DNA of 64,000 nt from Bacillus sp. J33. GTDB taxonomy: Bacteria; Bacillota; Bacilli; Bacillales; Cytobacillaceae. The notes beneath the pieces were generated by a model. It did no database searches and was not told where the DNA came from. It was given only the letters and a program-made list of their open reading frames with translations. A program made the translations under genes and the position numbers. Where the stretch lies: NCBI RefSeq assembly GCF_000518885.1, contig NZ_JAEL01000003.1, positions 1-64,000 of the forward strand. The letters run 5' to 3'. Below are positions 27,435 through 36,065 of the stretch, piece after piece; within the stretch, counting starts at the first letter, position 1, and each line of letters begins with the position of its first letter.

Positions 27435-28220
27435 ATGAATTTTCATGATCTAGAAGCAGAAGTTCTTGAATTGGCCTGCAGCTGTAAAGGACGCATTTCC
27501 TTATATATCGAAACAGAAGAGGGGATTATTCAAAAGAATTCTGATGAAATATTTTCATCTGCCAGCTTAATCAAGGTTCCGATTTTATTGGCTGGGCTTT
27601 CACAAGCCGAGAAAGGGCTGCTTCAGCTGACAGAAGAACTCGAAGTTGCGGATCATGCCAGGGTTGGAGGATCAGGGGTATTGCAGACAATGTCAAAAGG
27701 TTTGAAGCTGAGTGCAATAGACTTAATGACACTTATGATTGTTGTGTCCGATAATACAGCTGCCAATCTAGTAATCGATTTAATAGGAAAAGAGAACATC
27801 AACGGGTGGATAAAAGGCTGTAAACTGAACAGCACGGAGCTCAACCGGAAAATGATGGACTTTGAAGCTTTAAAAAAAGGTTTCGATAATAAAACGACTG
27901 CCAGAGATATGGCGAATTGTTTAAAGTCTTTGGCCGAGCATTCACTTTTATCCGGGGAGCATACAGATTTGGCTTTGAGGATATTGGATGCCCAGCAGTT
28001 TAAAAATAAGCTCGCGAACTATATAGATTTGGAGAATGTGCAAGTAGCCAGCAAGACAGGGGAACTTCCTGGAGTCGAACATGATTGTGCGATTTTTACG
28101 CGCAAAGGAAGAATGGCAATTGCTGCAGTGCTTGCTGATCAGCTTAAGGATCAGGAGGCGGGGAGAGAAGTTTTATCCTCAATTGGAAGACGGATCTGCC
28201 GTTATATGATGGAAGACTAA
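27435..28220 (+). CDS. Cytosolic class A beta-lactamase-like serine hydrolase
   Basis: The 261 residues have the class A beta-lactamase/transpeptidase fold signatures: S44-L-I-K47 (SxxK), S105-D-N107 (SDN) and K207-T-G209 (KTG). No signal peptide or membrane anchor is present, so it should act in the cytosol. The omega-loop equivalent reads NSTELN (residues 132-137), and the position of the deacylating Glu166 of true class A beta-lactamases is Ser133. Efficient beta-lactam hydrolysis is therefore unlikely. It follows ykfD by one base with no strong ribosome site, suggesting coupled translation. The position at the end of a muropeptide recycling operon suggests a peptidase or amidase acting on wall fragments (inference). 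Confidence 0.8.
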   Translation: MNFHDLEAEVLELACSCKGRISLYIETEEGIIQKNSDEIFSSASLIKVPILLAGLSQAEKGLLQLTEELEVADHARVGGSGVLQTMSKGLKLSAIDLMTLMIVVSDNTAANLVIDLIGKENINGWIKGCKLNSTELNRKMMDFEALKKGFDNKTTARDMANCLKSLAEHSLLSGEHTDLALRILDAQQFKNKLANYIDLENVQVASKTGELPGVEHDCAIFTRKGRMAIAAVLADQLKDQEAGREVLSSIGRRICRYMMED

Positions 28221-28222
28221 AG

Positions 28223-28252
28223 GATCGTTCTATTGCGGACGATTCTTTCATT
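28223..28252 (+). terminator. Weak terminator ending the dpp-ykf operon
   Basis: ATCGTTC-TATTGC-GGACGAT with one G-U pair, followed by TCTTTCATTCTT. Confidence 0.55.
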
Positions 28253-28374
28253 CTTCAGAGGAGAGGCATTTAACAGTTTAGTCATTTTTATGAACAATTA
28301 GAAATATACTTGCATCAACAAGTTTTTTAATTTAAACTGAATATGTAAGCTTCTGAAGAGAAGAGGAGAGCATA

Positions 28375-28815
28375 ATGGCAAAGGATAAGTATCTTTTGGA
28401 TGATTCTCTTGGCTATAAGCTTTTCCATGCTTCAAGGCTGATGTCCAACCGCCTGAACAAGAATTTCAGGGATAATGGTTTTGATGTGACATATGAGCAG
28501 TGGCAAATTTTAAGCCGCCTTTATGAAAAAGACGGGCAAACCCAGAATCAGCTCGCTGTGAAAAATGAGCGAGATCAGCCAAGCGTATCAAGGCTGGTTG
28601 ATAATATGATTAAAAGAGGTTTGGTTTCACGGCTTGCTAATAAGGCAGATAAGAGAATTAATCTTATTTACCTGACAGACAAGGCCAGAGAAATGAAAAA
28701 TGATCTTAACGCTCTCGCACTAAAGACGATTGATGATGCATCAGGCACAATCAGTCGGGAGGAGCTTGAGATCTGCCTTCGAGTCCTTGATCAGGTAAGG
28801 GAAAATCTCAAATGA
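28375..28815 (+). CDS. MarR-family transcriptional regulator
   Basis: The 146-residue winged helix-turn-helix protein shows the MarR pattern: YEQWQILSRLYEKDGQTQNQLA, recognition helix DQPSVSRLVDNMIKRGLV (given separately), and the wing with DKRINLIYLT. It is transcribed alone between the ykf operon and the Fur-regulated importer, so its targets are not obvious. ATG follows AAGAGGAGAGC. Ligand unknown. Confidence 0.88.
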   Translation: MAKDKYLLDDSLGYKLFHASRLMSNRLNKNFRDNGFDVTYEQWQILSRLYEKDGQTQNQLAVKNERDQPSVSRLVDNMIKRGLVSRLANKADKRINLIYLTDKAREMKNDLNALALKTIDDASGTISREELEICLRVLDQVRENLK

Positions 28816-28868
28816 GAGATTCCCGCTAAAAACTTGTCTAAACAAGAAACATCATTATTTTTTTATTT

Positions 28869-28957
28869 GATAATGATAATCCTTCTCACCAAATCGTTGA
28901 CACAGTACGAAACGGAGCCTAAAATAATTATTATAAATGATAATGATAACCGTTATC
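28869..28957 (+). promoter_or_regulatory. Fur-controlled promoter of yclNOPQ
   Basis: TTGACA (28897-28902), 17 bases, then TAAAAT (28920-28925). Fur-box-like sequences flank it: GATAATGATAATCCTTCTC (28869-28887) and GATAATGATAACCGTTATC (28939-28957). Each matches 17 of 19 positions of the classic Fur box. A weaker copy begins at 28981. Iron-replete Fur would cover the start site. Confidence 0.88.
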
Positions 28958-29042
28958 AATTATTTTTTTTGATTAATAGTGAGAATGATTATTAGTGTCA
29001 TAATATGTAAACTTCAATTTTAGGAAAGTGTTAGGAACTGCC

Positions 29043-29993
29043 ATGAAAAAAAGATACCTAGTTATCATACTCATTCTTTTATCCCTCATCTCATTATTCA
29101 TTGGGGTTAAGAATCTAAATCCCCTTGATTTGCTTAATTGGAGTGAGGACCAGCTACATATTTTAATGGCAAGCAGGTTTCCTCGGCTCATCAGTATTAT
29201 TATTGCCGGTATGAGCATGAGTATTGCAGGCTTGATCATGCAGCAGCTCTCCAGGAACAAATTTGTATCCCCGACTACTGCAGGAACGCTTGATTCAGCC
29301 CGGCTCGGGATTCTTGTTTCCCTTATGCTGTTTACTTCTGCAAGCCCTTTTGTAAAAATGCTGGTTGCATTTGTATTTGCCTTGCTGGGAACATTTATTT
29401 TCATGAAGATTCTGGACCGGATTAAGTTCAAGGATGCTATTTTCATCCCGCTTGTCGGACTGATGTTTGGAAATATTATTGGGAGCATTACGACTTTCTT
29501 CGCCTTGAAAGAGGATTTAGTTCAAAATATGTCTTCATGGCTGCAAGGGAATTTTTCCATGATGATACAGGGGAGATATGAACTTCTGTATATAAGCATT
29601 CCGATTGTGCTTGTCGCCTATCTATATGCCAATAAATTCACTATTGCAGGAATGGGAGAAGAATTTTCAGTTAACCTGGGGCTTAATCATAAGCAAGTTG
29701 TGAACATAGGCTTAATCATTGTCGCCCTTGTCACAACAGTGGTCGTTTTAACTGTTGGGATGATTCCGTTTCTTGGCTTGATTATTCCCAATATCGTAAC
29801 GATCTACCAAGGAGATCACTTGAAAAAAAGCCTTTCCCATACAGCTCTAATGGGTGCCATTTTCGTCCTTATTTGTGACATCTTTGGCCGCGTTGTCATT
29901 TACCCATATGAGATTCCAATCGGTGTGACTGTAGGTGTAATTGGCAGCGGAATTTTTCTTTATTTGATCATGAGGAGAAAGGCATATGAGTAA
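29043..29993 (+). CDS. yclN: Siderophore ABC transporter permease, YclN-like
   Basis: FecCD-type permease of 316 residues, identical in length to B. subtilis YclN of the petrobactin importer. About nine TM helices are present, with the family segments RFPRLISIIIAGMSMSIAG and GMIPFLGLIIPN. The ATG preceded by TTAGGAAC was chosen over a GTG 15 bases upstream that abuts its ribosome site. First gene of the iron-controlled importer; overlaps yclO by 8 bases. Confidence 0.93.
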   Translation: MKKRYLVIILILLSLISLFIGVKNLNPLDLLNWSEDQLHILMASRFPRLISIIIAGMSMSIAGLIMQQLSRNKFVSPTTAGTLDSARLGILVSLMLFTSASPFVKMLVAFVFALLGTFIFMKILDRIKFKDAIFIPLVGLMFGNIIGSITTFFALKEDLVQNMSSWLQGNFSMMIQGRYELLYISIPIVLVAYLYANKFTIAGMGEEFSVNLGLNHKQVVNIGLIIVALVTTVVVLTVGMIPFLGLIIPNIVTIYQGDHLKKSLSHTALMGAIFVLICDIFGRVVIYPYEIPIGVTVGVIGSGIFLYLIMRRKAYE

Positions 29994-30939
29994 ACAAGCA
30001 AAAATCGGCATTCTTGCTGGCATTTCGGTCCTATTGATTTTAGGTTTCTTATTTATAGACTTGGGGAGCAACTGGGACTATGCGCTTCCTAAAAGAGGAA
30101 AGAAAGTGCTCGCCATTGTTCTCACAGGCGGCGTGATCGCTTTCTCAACGATGATTTTTCAAACGATTACAAATAACCGAATCTTAACGCCAAGCATTAT
30201 TGGCCTTGATTCCCTATATATGCTGATACAAACCTTTCTCATCTTCGTGCTTGGCTCGATGAATGAGACGGTTATGAATAAAAACGTAAATTTTCTTATT
30301 TCAGTAAGTTTGATGGTTCTTTTCGCAGGACTTCTGTATCGCCTCCTGTTTAAAAAAGAGGGCGGCCAGAATATCTACTTTCTGCTGCTTGTAGGGATCA
30401 TATTCGGAACCTTTTTCCAAAGCATTTCTTCATTCATGGAAGTTCTGATTGATCCAAATGAGTTTATGATTGTGCAAGATAGAATGTTTGCCAGCTTTAA
30501 CAATGTGAATACAGACCTGCTTATGATAGCAATGGTTCTTATTGTCTTAACGGGAATCTATTTTTATCGTTTTGCAAAATACCTTGATGTCCTGTCTCTT
30601 GGAAGGGAGCAGGCTGTCAACCTCGGTGTTGATTACGATTATGTAGTAAAAAGGCTTCTGATTATCGTTGCGATACTCGTATCGATTGCGACTGCTTTAG
30701 TAGGGCCCATCACGTTCCTTGGCCTGCTGGTAGCGAATGTTGCCCATGAATTCATGAAAACGTACCAGCATAAATACTTAATTCTCAGCTCCATCCTGAT
30801 TAGCATCATTGCACTTGTAGGCGGCCAGCTGATCGTGGAAAGGGTATTTACTTTCTCTACAACGCTGAGTGTCATCATTAACTTTGCCGGTGGGATGTAT
30901 TTTATCTATCTTCTATTAAAGGAGAATAAGTCATGGTAG
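29986..30939 (+). CDS. yclO: Siderophore ABC transporter permease, YclO-like
   Basis: Second FecCD-type permease, 317 residues (YclO 315). It has about nine TM helices and the conserved TALVGPITFLGLLVANVAHEF segment (shown only in part; near residues 226-245). Overlaps yclN upstream and yclP by 7 bases downstream, as in a tightly coupled operon. Forms the heterodimeric channel with YclN. Confidence 0.93.
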   Translation: MSKQAKIGILAGISVLLILGFLFIDLGSNWDYALPKRGKKVLAIVLTGGVIAFSTMIFQTITNNRILTPSIIGLDSLYMLIQTFLIFVLGSMNETVMNKNVNFLISVSLMVLFAGLLYRLLFKKEGGQNIYFLLLVGIIFGTFFQSISSFMEVLIDPNEFMIVQDRMFASFNNVNTDLLMIAMVLIVLTGIYFYRFAKYLDVLSLGREQAVNLGVDYDYVVKRLLIIVAILVSIATALVGPITFLGLLVANVAHEFMKTYQHKYLILSSILISIIALVGGQLIVERVFTFSTTLSVIINFAGGMYFIYLLLKENKSW

Positions 30940-31691
30940 ATGTAGTGAATGTTTCAAAACAATATGGAAGCAAATATGTAGTCGAGAATGTTTCGGTTAA
31001 AATCCCGAAAGGGAAAATTACCTCTTTTATCGGACCGAATGGTGCCGGGAAAAGTACATTGCTCTCAATGATTAGCCGACTTATTGCAGCAGATGAGGGA
31101 GAAGTTTTTATAGAAGGAAAAAGGCTTGATGAATGCAAAAGCAAGGATCTCGCCAAACAAATTTCCATTCTCAAACAATCCAATAATATCAGTATCCGGC
31201 TGACAATCAGGGAGCTTGTTTCATTTGGGCGCTTCCCTTATTCACAAGGCCGTTTAACCGATGAAGATTGGAAGTATGTTGATGAAGCAATTGAATATAT
31301 GGAGTTAAAAGATATTGAAAATAAATATTTGGACCAATTGAGCGGCGGCCAGAAGCAGCGGGCTTATATCGCCATGGTTATTGCTCAAAATACCGATTAT
31401 ATCCTTCTGGATGAGCCTCTAAATAATTTAGATATGAAGCATTCCGTGCAGATTATGAAGGTGCTCCGCAGGCTGACTCGGGAAATGGGAAAAACCGTGA
31501 TTATTGTCATTCATGATATTAACTTTGCTTCAACCTACTCCGATTATATTGTCGCTTTGAAGGATGGAAAGGTTGTTAAGGCCGGTACGACAGATGAAAT
31601 CATCTCTTCTCCGGTGCTAAAGGAAGTATATGACATGAACATTGAAATTCAAGAGTTTAATTGCCAAAAGTTTTGTATGGTATTCAGCTAA
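30933..31691 (+). CDS. yclP: Siderophore ABC transporter ATPase, YclP-like
   Basis: FepC-type ATPase of 252 residues, the same length as YclP. Walker A is GPNGAGKST, the signature is LSGGQKQR and Walker B is ILLDEPLNNLD. GTG/ATG choice is clear: ATG behind AAAGGAG inside yclO. Powers uptake of ferric siderophore, probably petrobactin or a related catecholate, by analogy with B. subtilis. Confidence 0.94.
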   Translation: MVDVVNVSKQYGSKYVVENVSVKIPKGKITSFIGPNGAGKSTLLSMISRLIAADEGEVFIEGKRLDECKSKDLAKQISILKQSNNISIRLTIRELVSFGRFPYSQGRLTDEDWKYVDEAIEYMELKDIENKYLDQLSGGQKQRAYIAMVIAQNTDYILLDEPLNNLDMKHSVQIMKVLRRLTREMGKTVIIVIHDINFASTYSDYIVALKDGKVVKAGTTDEIISSPVLKEVYDMNIEIQEFNCQKFCMVFS

Positions 31692-31806
31692 TGGTTTCGC
31701 AAAATTGAACGTGATTCAAGGGCAGGGGAAGGGCCCTCCCCGACAAAAGGCCAAGATGAGCGGGCAATTTTTGAAATAATAATCTTTATCTATGAGGTGA
31801 ATGAAC

Positions 31807-32766
31807 ATGGTAAGAAAATTATCATTGTTTTTATTAATGGCTGTATTGGCTATTGTGACTGCAGCTTGCGGTACAGACACAGCAAAAGAAGCAAACGGCT
31901 CAAATGAAGACAGCAAAACGGAAGAAACAAAGGAAGTAACCATTAAGCACCAATTGGGTGAAACACCGGTAAAAGTGAATCCGGAAAAAGTTGTTGTTTT
32001 TGACTTCGGTGTGCTTGATACATTAGATAAGCTTGGTGTAGAAGTAACAGGAGTTCCACAGGCAAATATTCCTGAATATCTATCAAAGTTTGAAGACAGC
32101 AAGTACGAAAATGTTGGAAGCTTAAAAGAACCGGATTTTGAGAAAATCAGTGAAATTGAACCTGAACTAATTATTATTTCAGGGCGTCAGCAAGAAGCAT
32201 ATGAAGAATTAAGCGAAATTGCTCCAACTATTTTTATGGGTGTAGATACATCTAAATACATGGAATCTTTTGAAGAAAACACAAAGACTCTAGGTGAGAT
32301 TTTCGGTAAAGAAGAAGAAGCAGAAAAAGAGCTTGCCAGCATTAAAGAATCAATTGATGCATTAAATGAGAAAGCAACTGCCAGTGAAAGCAATGGCTTA
32401 ATCGTTCTGGCGAATGAAGGAAACCTTAGCGCGTATGGACCTGCGTCCCGCTTTGGGATTATACATGATGTGTTTGGCGTTAAGCCGGCAGATGAAAAAA
32501 TTGAAGTTTCCACTCACGGGCAAAGTGTTTCCCCTGAATATATTGTAGAAAAAAATCCTGATTATCTATTTGTTATTGATAGAGGAGCGGCAGTAGAGGG
32601 TGAATCTTCTGCAAAACAAGTCATTGAAAATGAATTAGTGAAAAAGACAAAAGCTTATGAAAATGACAATATTGTTTACTTAAATCCTGATTACTGGTAC
32701 CTTTCTGGCGGCGGATTAGTTTCTGTAGCTGAAATGGTGAAGGAAATTGAAAAAGGGTTGGAATAA
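31807..32766 (+). CDS. yclQ: Siderophore-binding lipoprotein, YclQ-like
   Basis: Membrane-anchored solute-binding protein of 319 residues (YclQ 317). The signal peptide ends in the lipobox VTAAC with C21. The PeripBP-2 fold follows, with VNPEKVVVFDFGVLDTLDKL and the conserved EPDFEKISEIEPELIIIS segments. ATG at 31807 is 8 bases after GAGGTGA; an ATG 6 bases earlier is too close. A GC-rich palindrome (GGGGAAGGGCCCTCCCC) in the gap after yclP may stabilise or separate the transcript. Confidence 0.93.
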   Translation: MVRKLSLFLLMAVLAIVTAACGTDTAKEANGSNEDSKTEETKEVTIKHQLGETPVKVNPEKVVVFDFGVLDTLDKLGVEVTGVPQANIPEYLSKFEDSKYENVGSLKEPDFEKISEIEPELIIISGRQQEAYEELSEIAPTIFMGVDTSKYMESFEENTKTLGEIFGKEEEAEKELASIKESIDALNEKATASESNGLIVLANEGNLSAYGPASRFGIIHDVFGVKPADEKIEVSTHGQSVSPEYIVEKNPDYLFVIDRGAAVEGESSAKQVIENELVKKTKAYENDNIVYLNPDYWYLSGGGLVSVAEMVKEIEKGLE

Positions 32767-32800
32767 AGACGGAAAAAGGATAGATTAAGTGTTATATAGG

Positions 32801-32839
32801 AAAGGAGCATGAATTTCTTTCGATTCATGCTCCTTTTTT
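32801..32839 (+). terminator. Terminator of yclNOPQ
   Basis: AAAGGAGCATGAAT and its complement form a 14-bp stem with an 8-base loop and T6. Confidence 0.92.
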
Positions 32840-32912
32840 ATTTACAAGTTCTTTATACCAAGAGTTTTTACTCCCTTTTAAGGATAGGGGAAAGGCAGCC
32901 AATATGGCTGCC

Positions 32913-33344
32913 TTAAGATCTGTCCAAGGATCTTCTGTATTTATATTGATTCAGCTGAAATCGCAGATAACATCCTATGCAGAATCCAAGAATGGCAATA
33001 AAAGCAGATAGTGAAACCATTACTGTAAACACGTATCCTACAAATGTCCAGCCAAGCAGGAAACTGCTTAATCCAAGTACCAGGCATACAACTGCAATAA
33101 TCTGATTAAATTGCTGCTGCTCCCAATCTTCGTGGATATATTCAGAAGGTTCCTTCCTTAAGAACATCTTTGCTATATGCATAACAGGATTGAAACCAAA
33201 AAATAATCCCATCACGCCTGAAAGCAGGGGAATCGCCAGAATCCATGCTTCACCGGTAAGCCATGCGGCTAAAACACTTAATACAATAGACCATTGATTG
33301 GTTCGGACCAGGGGACGGGGGATAGAAAGTGGTGCAGTTGCCAT
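32913..33344 (-). CDS. DUF4395 membrane protein
   Basis: The 143-residue protein begins IPRPLVRTNQW, the hallmark of DUF4395. It has four predicted TM helices arranged as two pairs around a charged middle loop (RKEPSEYIHEDWEQQQ), and ends with a basic tail. Function unknown. ATG follows AGGAAAGG on the minus strand. Transcribed alone. Confidence 0.75.
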   Translation of the reverse strand: MATAPLSIPRPLVRTNQWSIVLSVLAAWLTGEAWILAIPLLSGVMGLFFGFNPVMHIAKMFLRKEPSEYIHEDWEQQQFNQIIAVVCLVLGLSSFLLGWTFVGYVFTVMVSLSAFIAILGFCIGCYLRFQLNQYKYRRSLDRS

Positions 33345-33423
33345 TAAATTTCCGACCTTTCCTATTGTCTTTATTGATATTAGTATCTTACTTTGTTATT
33401 CCGATTTTGTGAAGAAAAAGAGC

Positions 33424-33452
33424 CAAAAAAAGCACGCTCAAAAGGACGTGCT
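33424..33452 (-). terminator. Terminator of the TM-helix channel gene
   Basis: On the minus strand, AGCACG-N10-CGTGCT is followed by TTTTTTTGG. Confidence 0.75.
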
Positions 33453-33461
33453 TATGCTTTT

Positions 33462-35162
33462 CTATTTCATTGGTCCATTGTTTTCATCCATGCGGTTATT
33501 GCGTGGATTTAATGGATCATTTGCCGGATTTCTAGTAGGATCCGGGCTCGATGGATTTATCGGTTTATCTGCTTTAGCAGGGGCAGATGAAGTCTTGCCC
33601 TGTTTCTTTTCAGGCATTGCTTCTTTCATCACCCTCGTTGTATCTGCATCCTTATTAATGGTTGTTTCTTCAATTTTACGGTCTAGCTTCTGAAGATACT
33701 TGGCCGCAAAATCTTTTCCGCCAAGCCCAAATGATAGTCCAAAAGCAAGTGCGAGTGCCCCAAGTGTCAATATAAATGCAGCATTGACAATGGAAGCAGC
33801 AAGGCCAAGCTGGTCAAGAGCCATAAAGATTGAGATGGCAACTATAGATACTTGGGCAACGGTTGCCAAAAATTTATAATGCGGTCCTTGAAGCACAGTG
33901 CTTAACAGCTTTTTCACAAGTGTCCCGAGCCATAGCCCTACACCCAGAATAACAAGAGCCGCAATAACATGAGGCAGGTAGGCAATAACACCAGTTGCTA
34001 GTGTTACTAAGAAGTCAAGGCCGAGGATATTAAGAGCCTGCACCACAAACAGCAGGACAATAAGAACTTCTGCTATATAGCCGATAACTCGGGAGAAGCT
34101 TACGCCTGACCCTGTAGCAGCAGACTTATTCAATCCCATTCCTGAGAAATAAGAATCAAATCCGATTCGCTCTAATAGATTGGAAACAAACTTGCGAACC
34201 CATTTACCGGTCCATACGCCAATCAGTACAAAGAAAATGGCTGCGGCGATATTCGGCAGCATTGTTAGGACGTCATTCAGCATCGCAATAGCTGGACCGG
34301 AAATGCCTTCTATATCCAATCTTTCTAGTGCAGCGATGACCGTCGGAATTAAGATCAGGACAAATACAACTGTACCAATTACTGAAGCAAGGCTTGTTCC
34401 TTCAAATAAACGCGCTATGCCAAGCTTTTTTGTCAGTTTCTCCGTGCCAATTGCCTGAAGAAAATTCGTTACGATATCACGAATAATGTTTGCAATAAAC
34501 CATCCAACTAATAAGATAAGCGCAGCTGCAAGGAGTTTAGGTAAAAATGCCAGCATGCTTTCAAGCATTCCAGTAAACGGCCCGGCAATTCCATTTAGGT
34601 TCAAAGCCCCCAATACAGCTGGGAGGAAAATTAACAAGGTAAGATAAAAAACAACTTTTGCAGCCTTATCAATTAAATTGGCTGGCTGCTGCTTGTTATC
34701 CGTTAAATTCCACTTATCTAATTTCTCGTGAATCTTAAGCGTTTTTCCGCCTTTTTTAATTAAAAAACTAAGGCCGGAAGCAATTAGCCACGCAAATAAT
34801 AAAATAAGAGCTGCTTTCAAAATGCTCGGCACTGCAGCCATAATGGAAGAGAACATGCCGACTAGTGGAGTTGCGATAATATTCAGATCCAGAATATTAA
34901 AGAACAAGATAAATACGAACACTAGTAAAAGATAATAAATAACCTTGCTGATTATTTTTTCGGATGAATACTTTCTGTTTGCTTTAGCAGGAAATACTTT
35001 GTCATCGAGGCTGGTCTTGCGAAGTCCTTTTAAAACAGCCTTTTCGATAGCTTTTGCGACGACCCATCCTATTAATAAAACGAAAAGTGCCATTAATAAG
35101 TCAGGCAACTTCGCCAAAAGGTAGTCAAATCCGCCCCAATACCTGTTATTATCCAATATCAT
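33462..35162 (-). CDS. Mechanosensitive-channel-like protein with TM-helix repeats
   Basis: A 566-residue membrane protein. Four to five repeated units each combine a PxxxxA(A)(L/I)(I/L)(L/I)L(V/F)(G/A)W(xx)A helix pair, as in PDLLMALFVLLIGWVVAKA and PKLLAAALILLVGWFIAN (Pfam TM_helix type). Near the end, GLSFGLGGKDFAAKYL resembles the pore-lining segment of MscS proteins, but the MscS beta domain is absent. The last 50 residues are Pro/Asn/Asp-rich and probably disordered. Likely a small-conductance channel relative. Either ATG or a TTG 6 bases later (better spacing from AAGGAG) could be the start. Confidence 0.75.
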   Translation of the reverse strand: MILDNNRYWGGFDYLLAKLPDLLMALFVLLIGWVVAKAIEKAVLKGLRKTSLDDKVFPAKANRKYSSEKIISKVIYYLLLVFVFILFFNILDLNIIATPLVGMFSSIMAAVPSILKAALILLFAWLIASGLSFLIKKGGKTLKIHEKLDKWNLTDNKQQPANLIDKAAKVVFYLTLLIFLPAVLGALNLNGIAGPFTGMLESMLAFLPKLLAAALILLVGWFIANIIRDIVTNFLQAIGTEKLTKKLGIARLFEGTSLASVIGTVVFVLILIPTVIAALERLDIEGISGPAIAMLNDVLTMLPNIAAAIFFVLIGVWTGKWVRKFVSNLLERIGFDSYFSGMGLNKSAATGSGVSFSRVIGYIAEVLIVLLFVVQALNILGLDFLVTLATGVIAYLPHVIAALVILGVGLWLGTLVKKLLSTVLQGPHYKFLATVAQVSIVAISIFMALDQLGLAASIVNAAFILTLGALALAFGLSFGLGGKDFAAKYLQKLDRKIEETTINKDADTTRVMKEAMPEKKQGKTSSAPAKADKPINPSSPDPTRNPANDPLNPRNNRMDENNGPMK

Positions 35163-35240
35163 TCACTCCTTAAAGATTGGTTGATTTTCATATACCCAAT
35201 CCTTATTGGAGTAAACAGAGAGACAGATTAATTCATATGA

Positions 35241-35268
35241 AAAAAAGGCTTTGGACAAGTCCAAAGCC
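35241..35268 (-). terminator. Terminator
   Basis: GGCTTTGGAC-TT-GTCCAAAGCC on the minus strand, followed by TTTTTT. It lies 106 bases past the PPOX gene, which it probably ends. Confidence 0.85.
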
Positions 35269-35305
35269 CTGCTCAATTCAAATATGCTTGAAAAATTGAA
35301 TATAT

Positions 35306-35348
35306 CCGCGAAAAACAAAATATAACCGCGAATTATTTTTTTTCCGCA
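35306..35348. repeat. Periodic CCGC array, about 20-bp period
   Basis: CCGCGAA, CCGCGAA and CCGCAAA cores begin at 35306, 35326 and 35344. Spacers are AT-rich. A 76-codon open frame across this stretch on the minus strand has no ribosome site and contains the terminator, so it is not a gene. Confidence 0.6.
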
Positions 35349-35373
35349 AAACCTAAATTTGATTCCAGAACTA

Positions 35374-36009
35374 CTAATACAACCTTTTCTCATAGCTTTC
35401 CTGAAGGGCTGCTTCTATCTTGTCACTGTCTATATCAGGCAGGTTCACATGGTCGGCAATGATTTTTGAAGGTTTAGGCAAATCTTTCTTTGCCAGCCAT
35501 CCGCTATGATCCCAAAGTTTAGATCGCTTAAACGCTTTTGCGCAGTGAATATAGCATTCTTCCACTTCAACAGCTATGCCCAGAATTGGATTCTTTCCTT
35601 GGGCAGCCATTTTCTCTAAAATCTCCGTGTCTCTAATAATTTTTGCACGGCCGTTTATTCTTAGTGTTTCCTCCAGGCCGGGAATAACAAATAACAGGCC
35701 AATATAAGGGTTTGAAAGAATGTTGAGCAGTGAATCCAATCTTTTATTGCCCGGGCGTTCAGGGATAATAAAAGTCTTTTCATCCAAAATATGTACAAAA
35801 CCAGGGGCATCGCCGCGCGGGGATGTGTCGCAGCTGCCGGAGCTGTCAGCCGTTGAAAGAAACACTATTGGGGATTTGCTGATAAAATCCCGGCAGTGGT
35901 GATCCAGCTTATGGATAACTTTATTGGCTACTGTCCTGCTGGGAGTCCCCAGCAGGGAACGGAGCTCTTCCTCAGAAACAATAACGCTATTAAAAACAGT
36001 ATCTATCAA
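35374..36009 (-). CDS. Pyridoxamine-phosphate-oxidase-fold FMN protein
   Basis: The 211-residue protein is of the PPOX-type split-barrel family (MSMEG_1061-like). The core includes SPIVFLSTADSSGSCDTSPRGD and PERPGNKRLDSLLNILSNPYIG (partly quoted), which form the FMN site, then LRINGRAKII. Members bind FMN or F420; the exact reaction is unknown. TTG start, 6 bases after GGAGGG on the minus strand. Transcribed alone. Confidence 0.8.
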   Translation of the reverse strand: MIDTVFNSVIVSEEELRSLLGTPSRTVANKVIHKLDHHCRDFISKSPIVFLSTADSSGSCDTSPRGDAPGFVHILDEKTFIIPERPGNKRLDSLLNILSNPYIGLLFVIPGLEETLRINGRAKIIRDTEILEKMAAQGKNPILGIAVEVEECYIHCAKAFKRSKLWDHSGWLAKKDLPKPSKIIADHVNLPDIDSDKIEAALQESYEKRLY

Positions 36010-36040
36010 AAAAATCCCTCCTCATAGCTTTATGTATTCA

Positions 36041-36065
36041 AGAAGAAGGAGGGGTTCCCCTCCTT
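36041..36065 (-). terminator. Hairpin overlapping the DMT stop codon
   Basis: AAGGAGGG-GAAC-CCCTCCTT on the minus strand, then TCTTCTT. Likely a terminator that begins within the stop codon. Confidence 0.6.

Noticed and set aside
27435-28220. Annotation as an antibiotic-resistance beta-lactamase
   Set aside because: No signal peptide and no Glu166 equivalent; operon context is peptide recycling.
35163-35393. Open frame of 76 codons on the minus strand
   Set aside because: No ribosome site, and it contains a terminator and the CCGC array.
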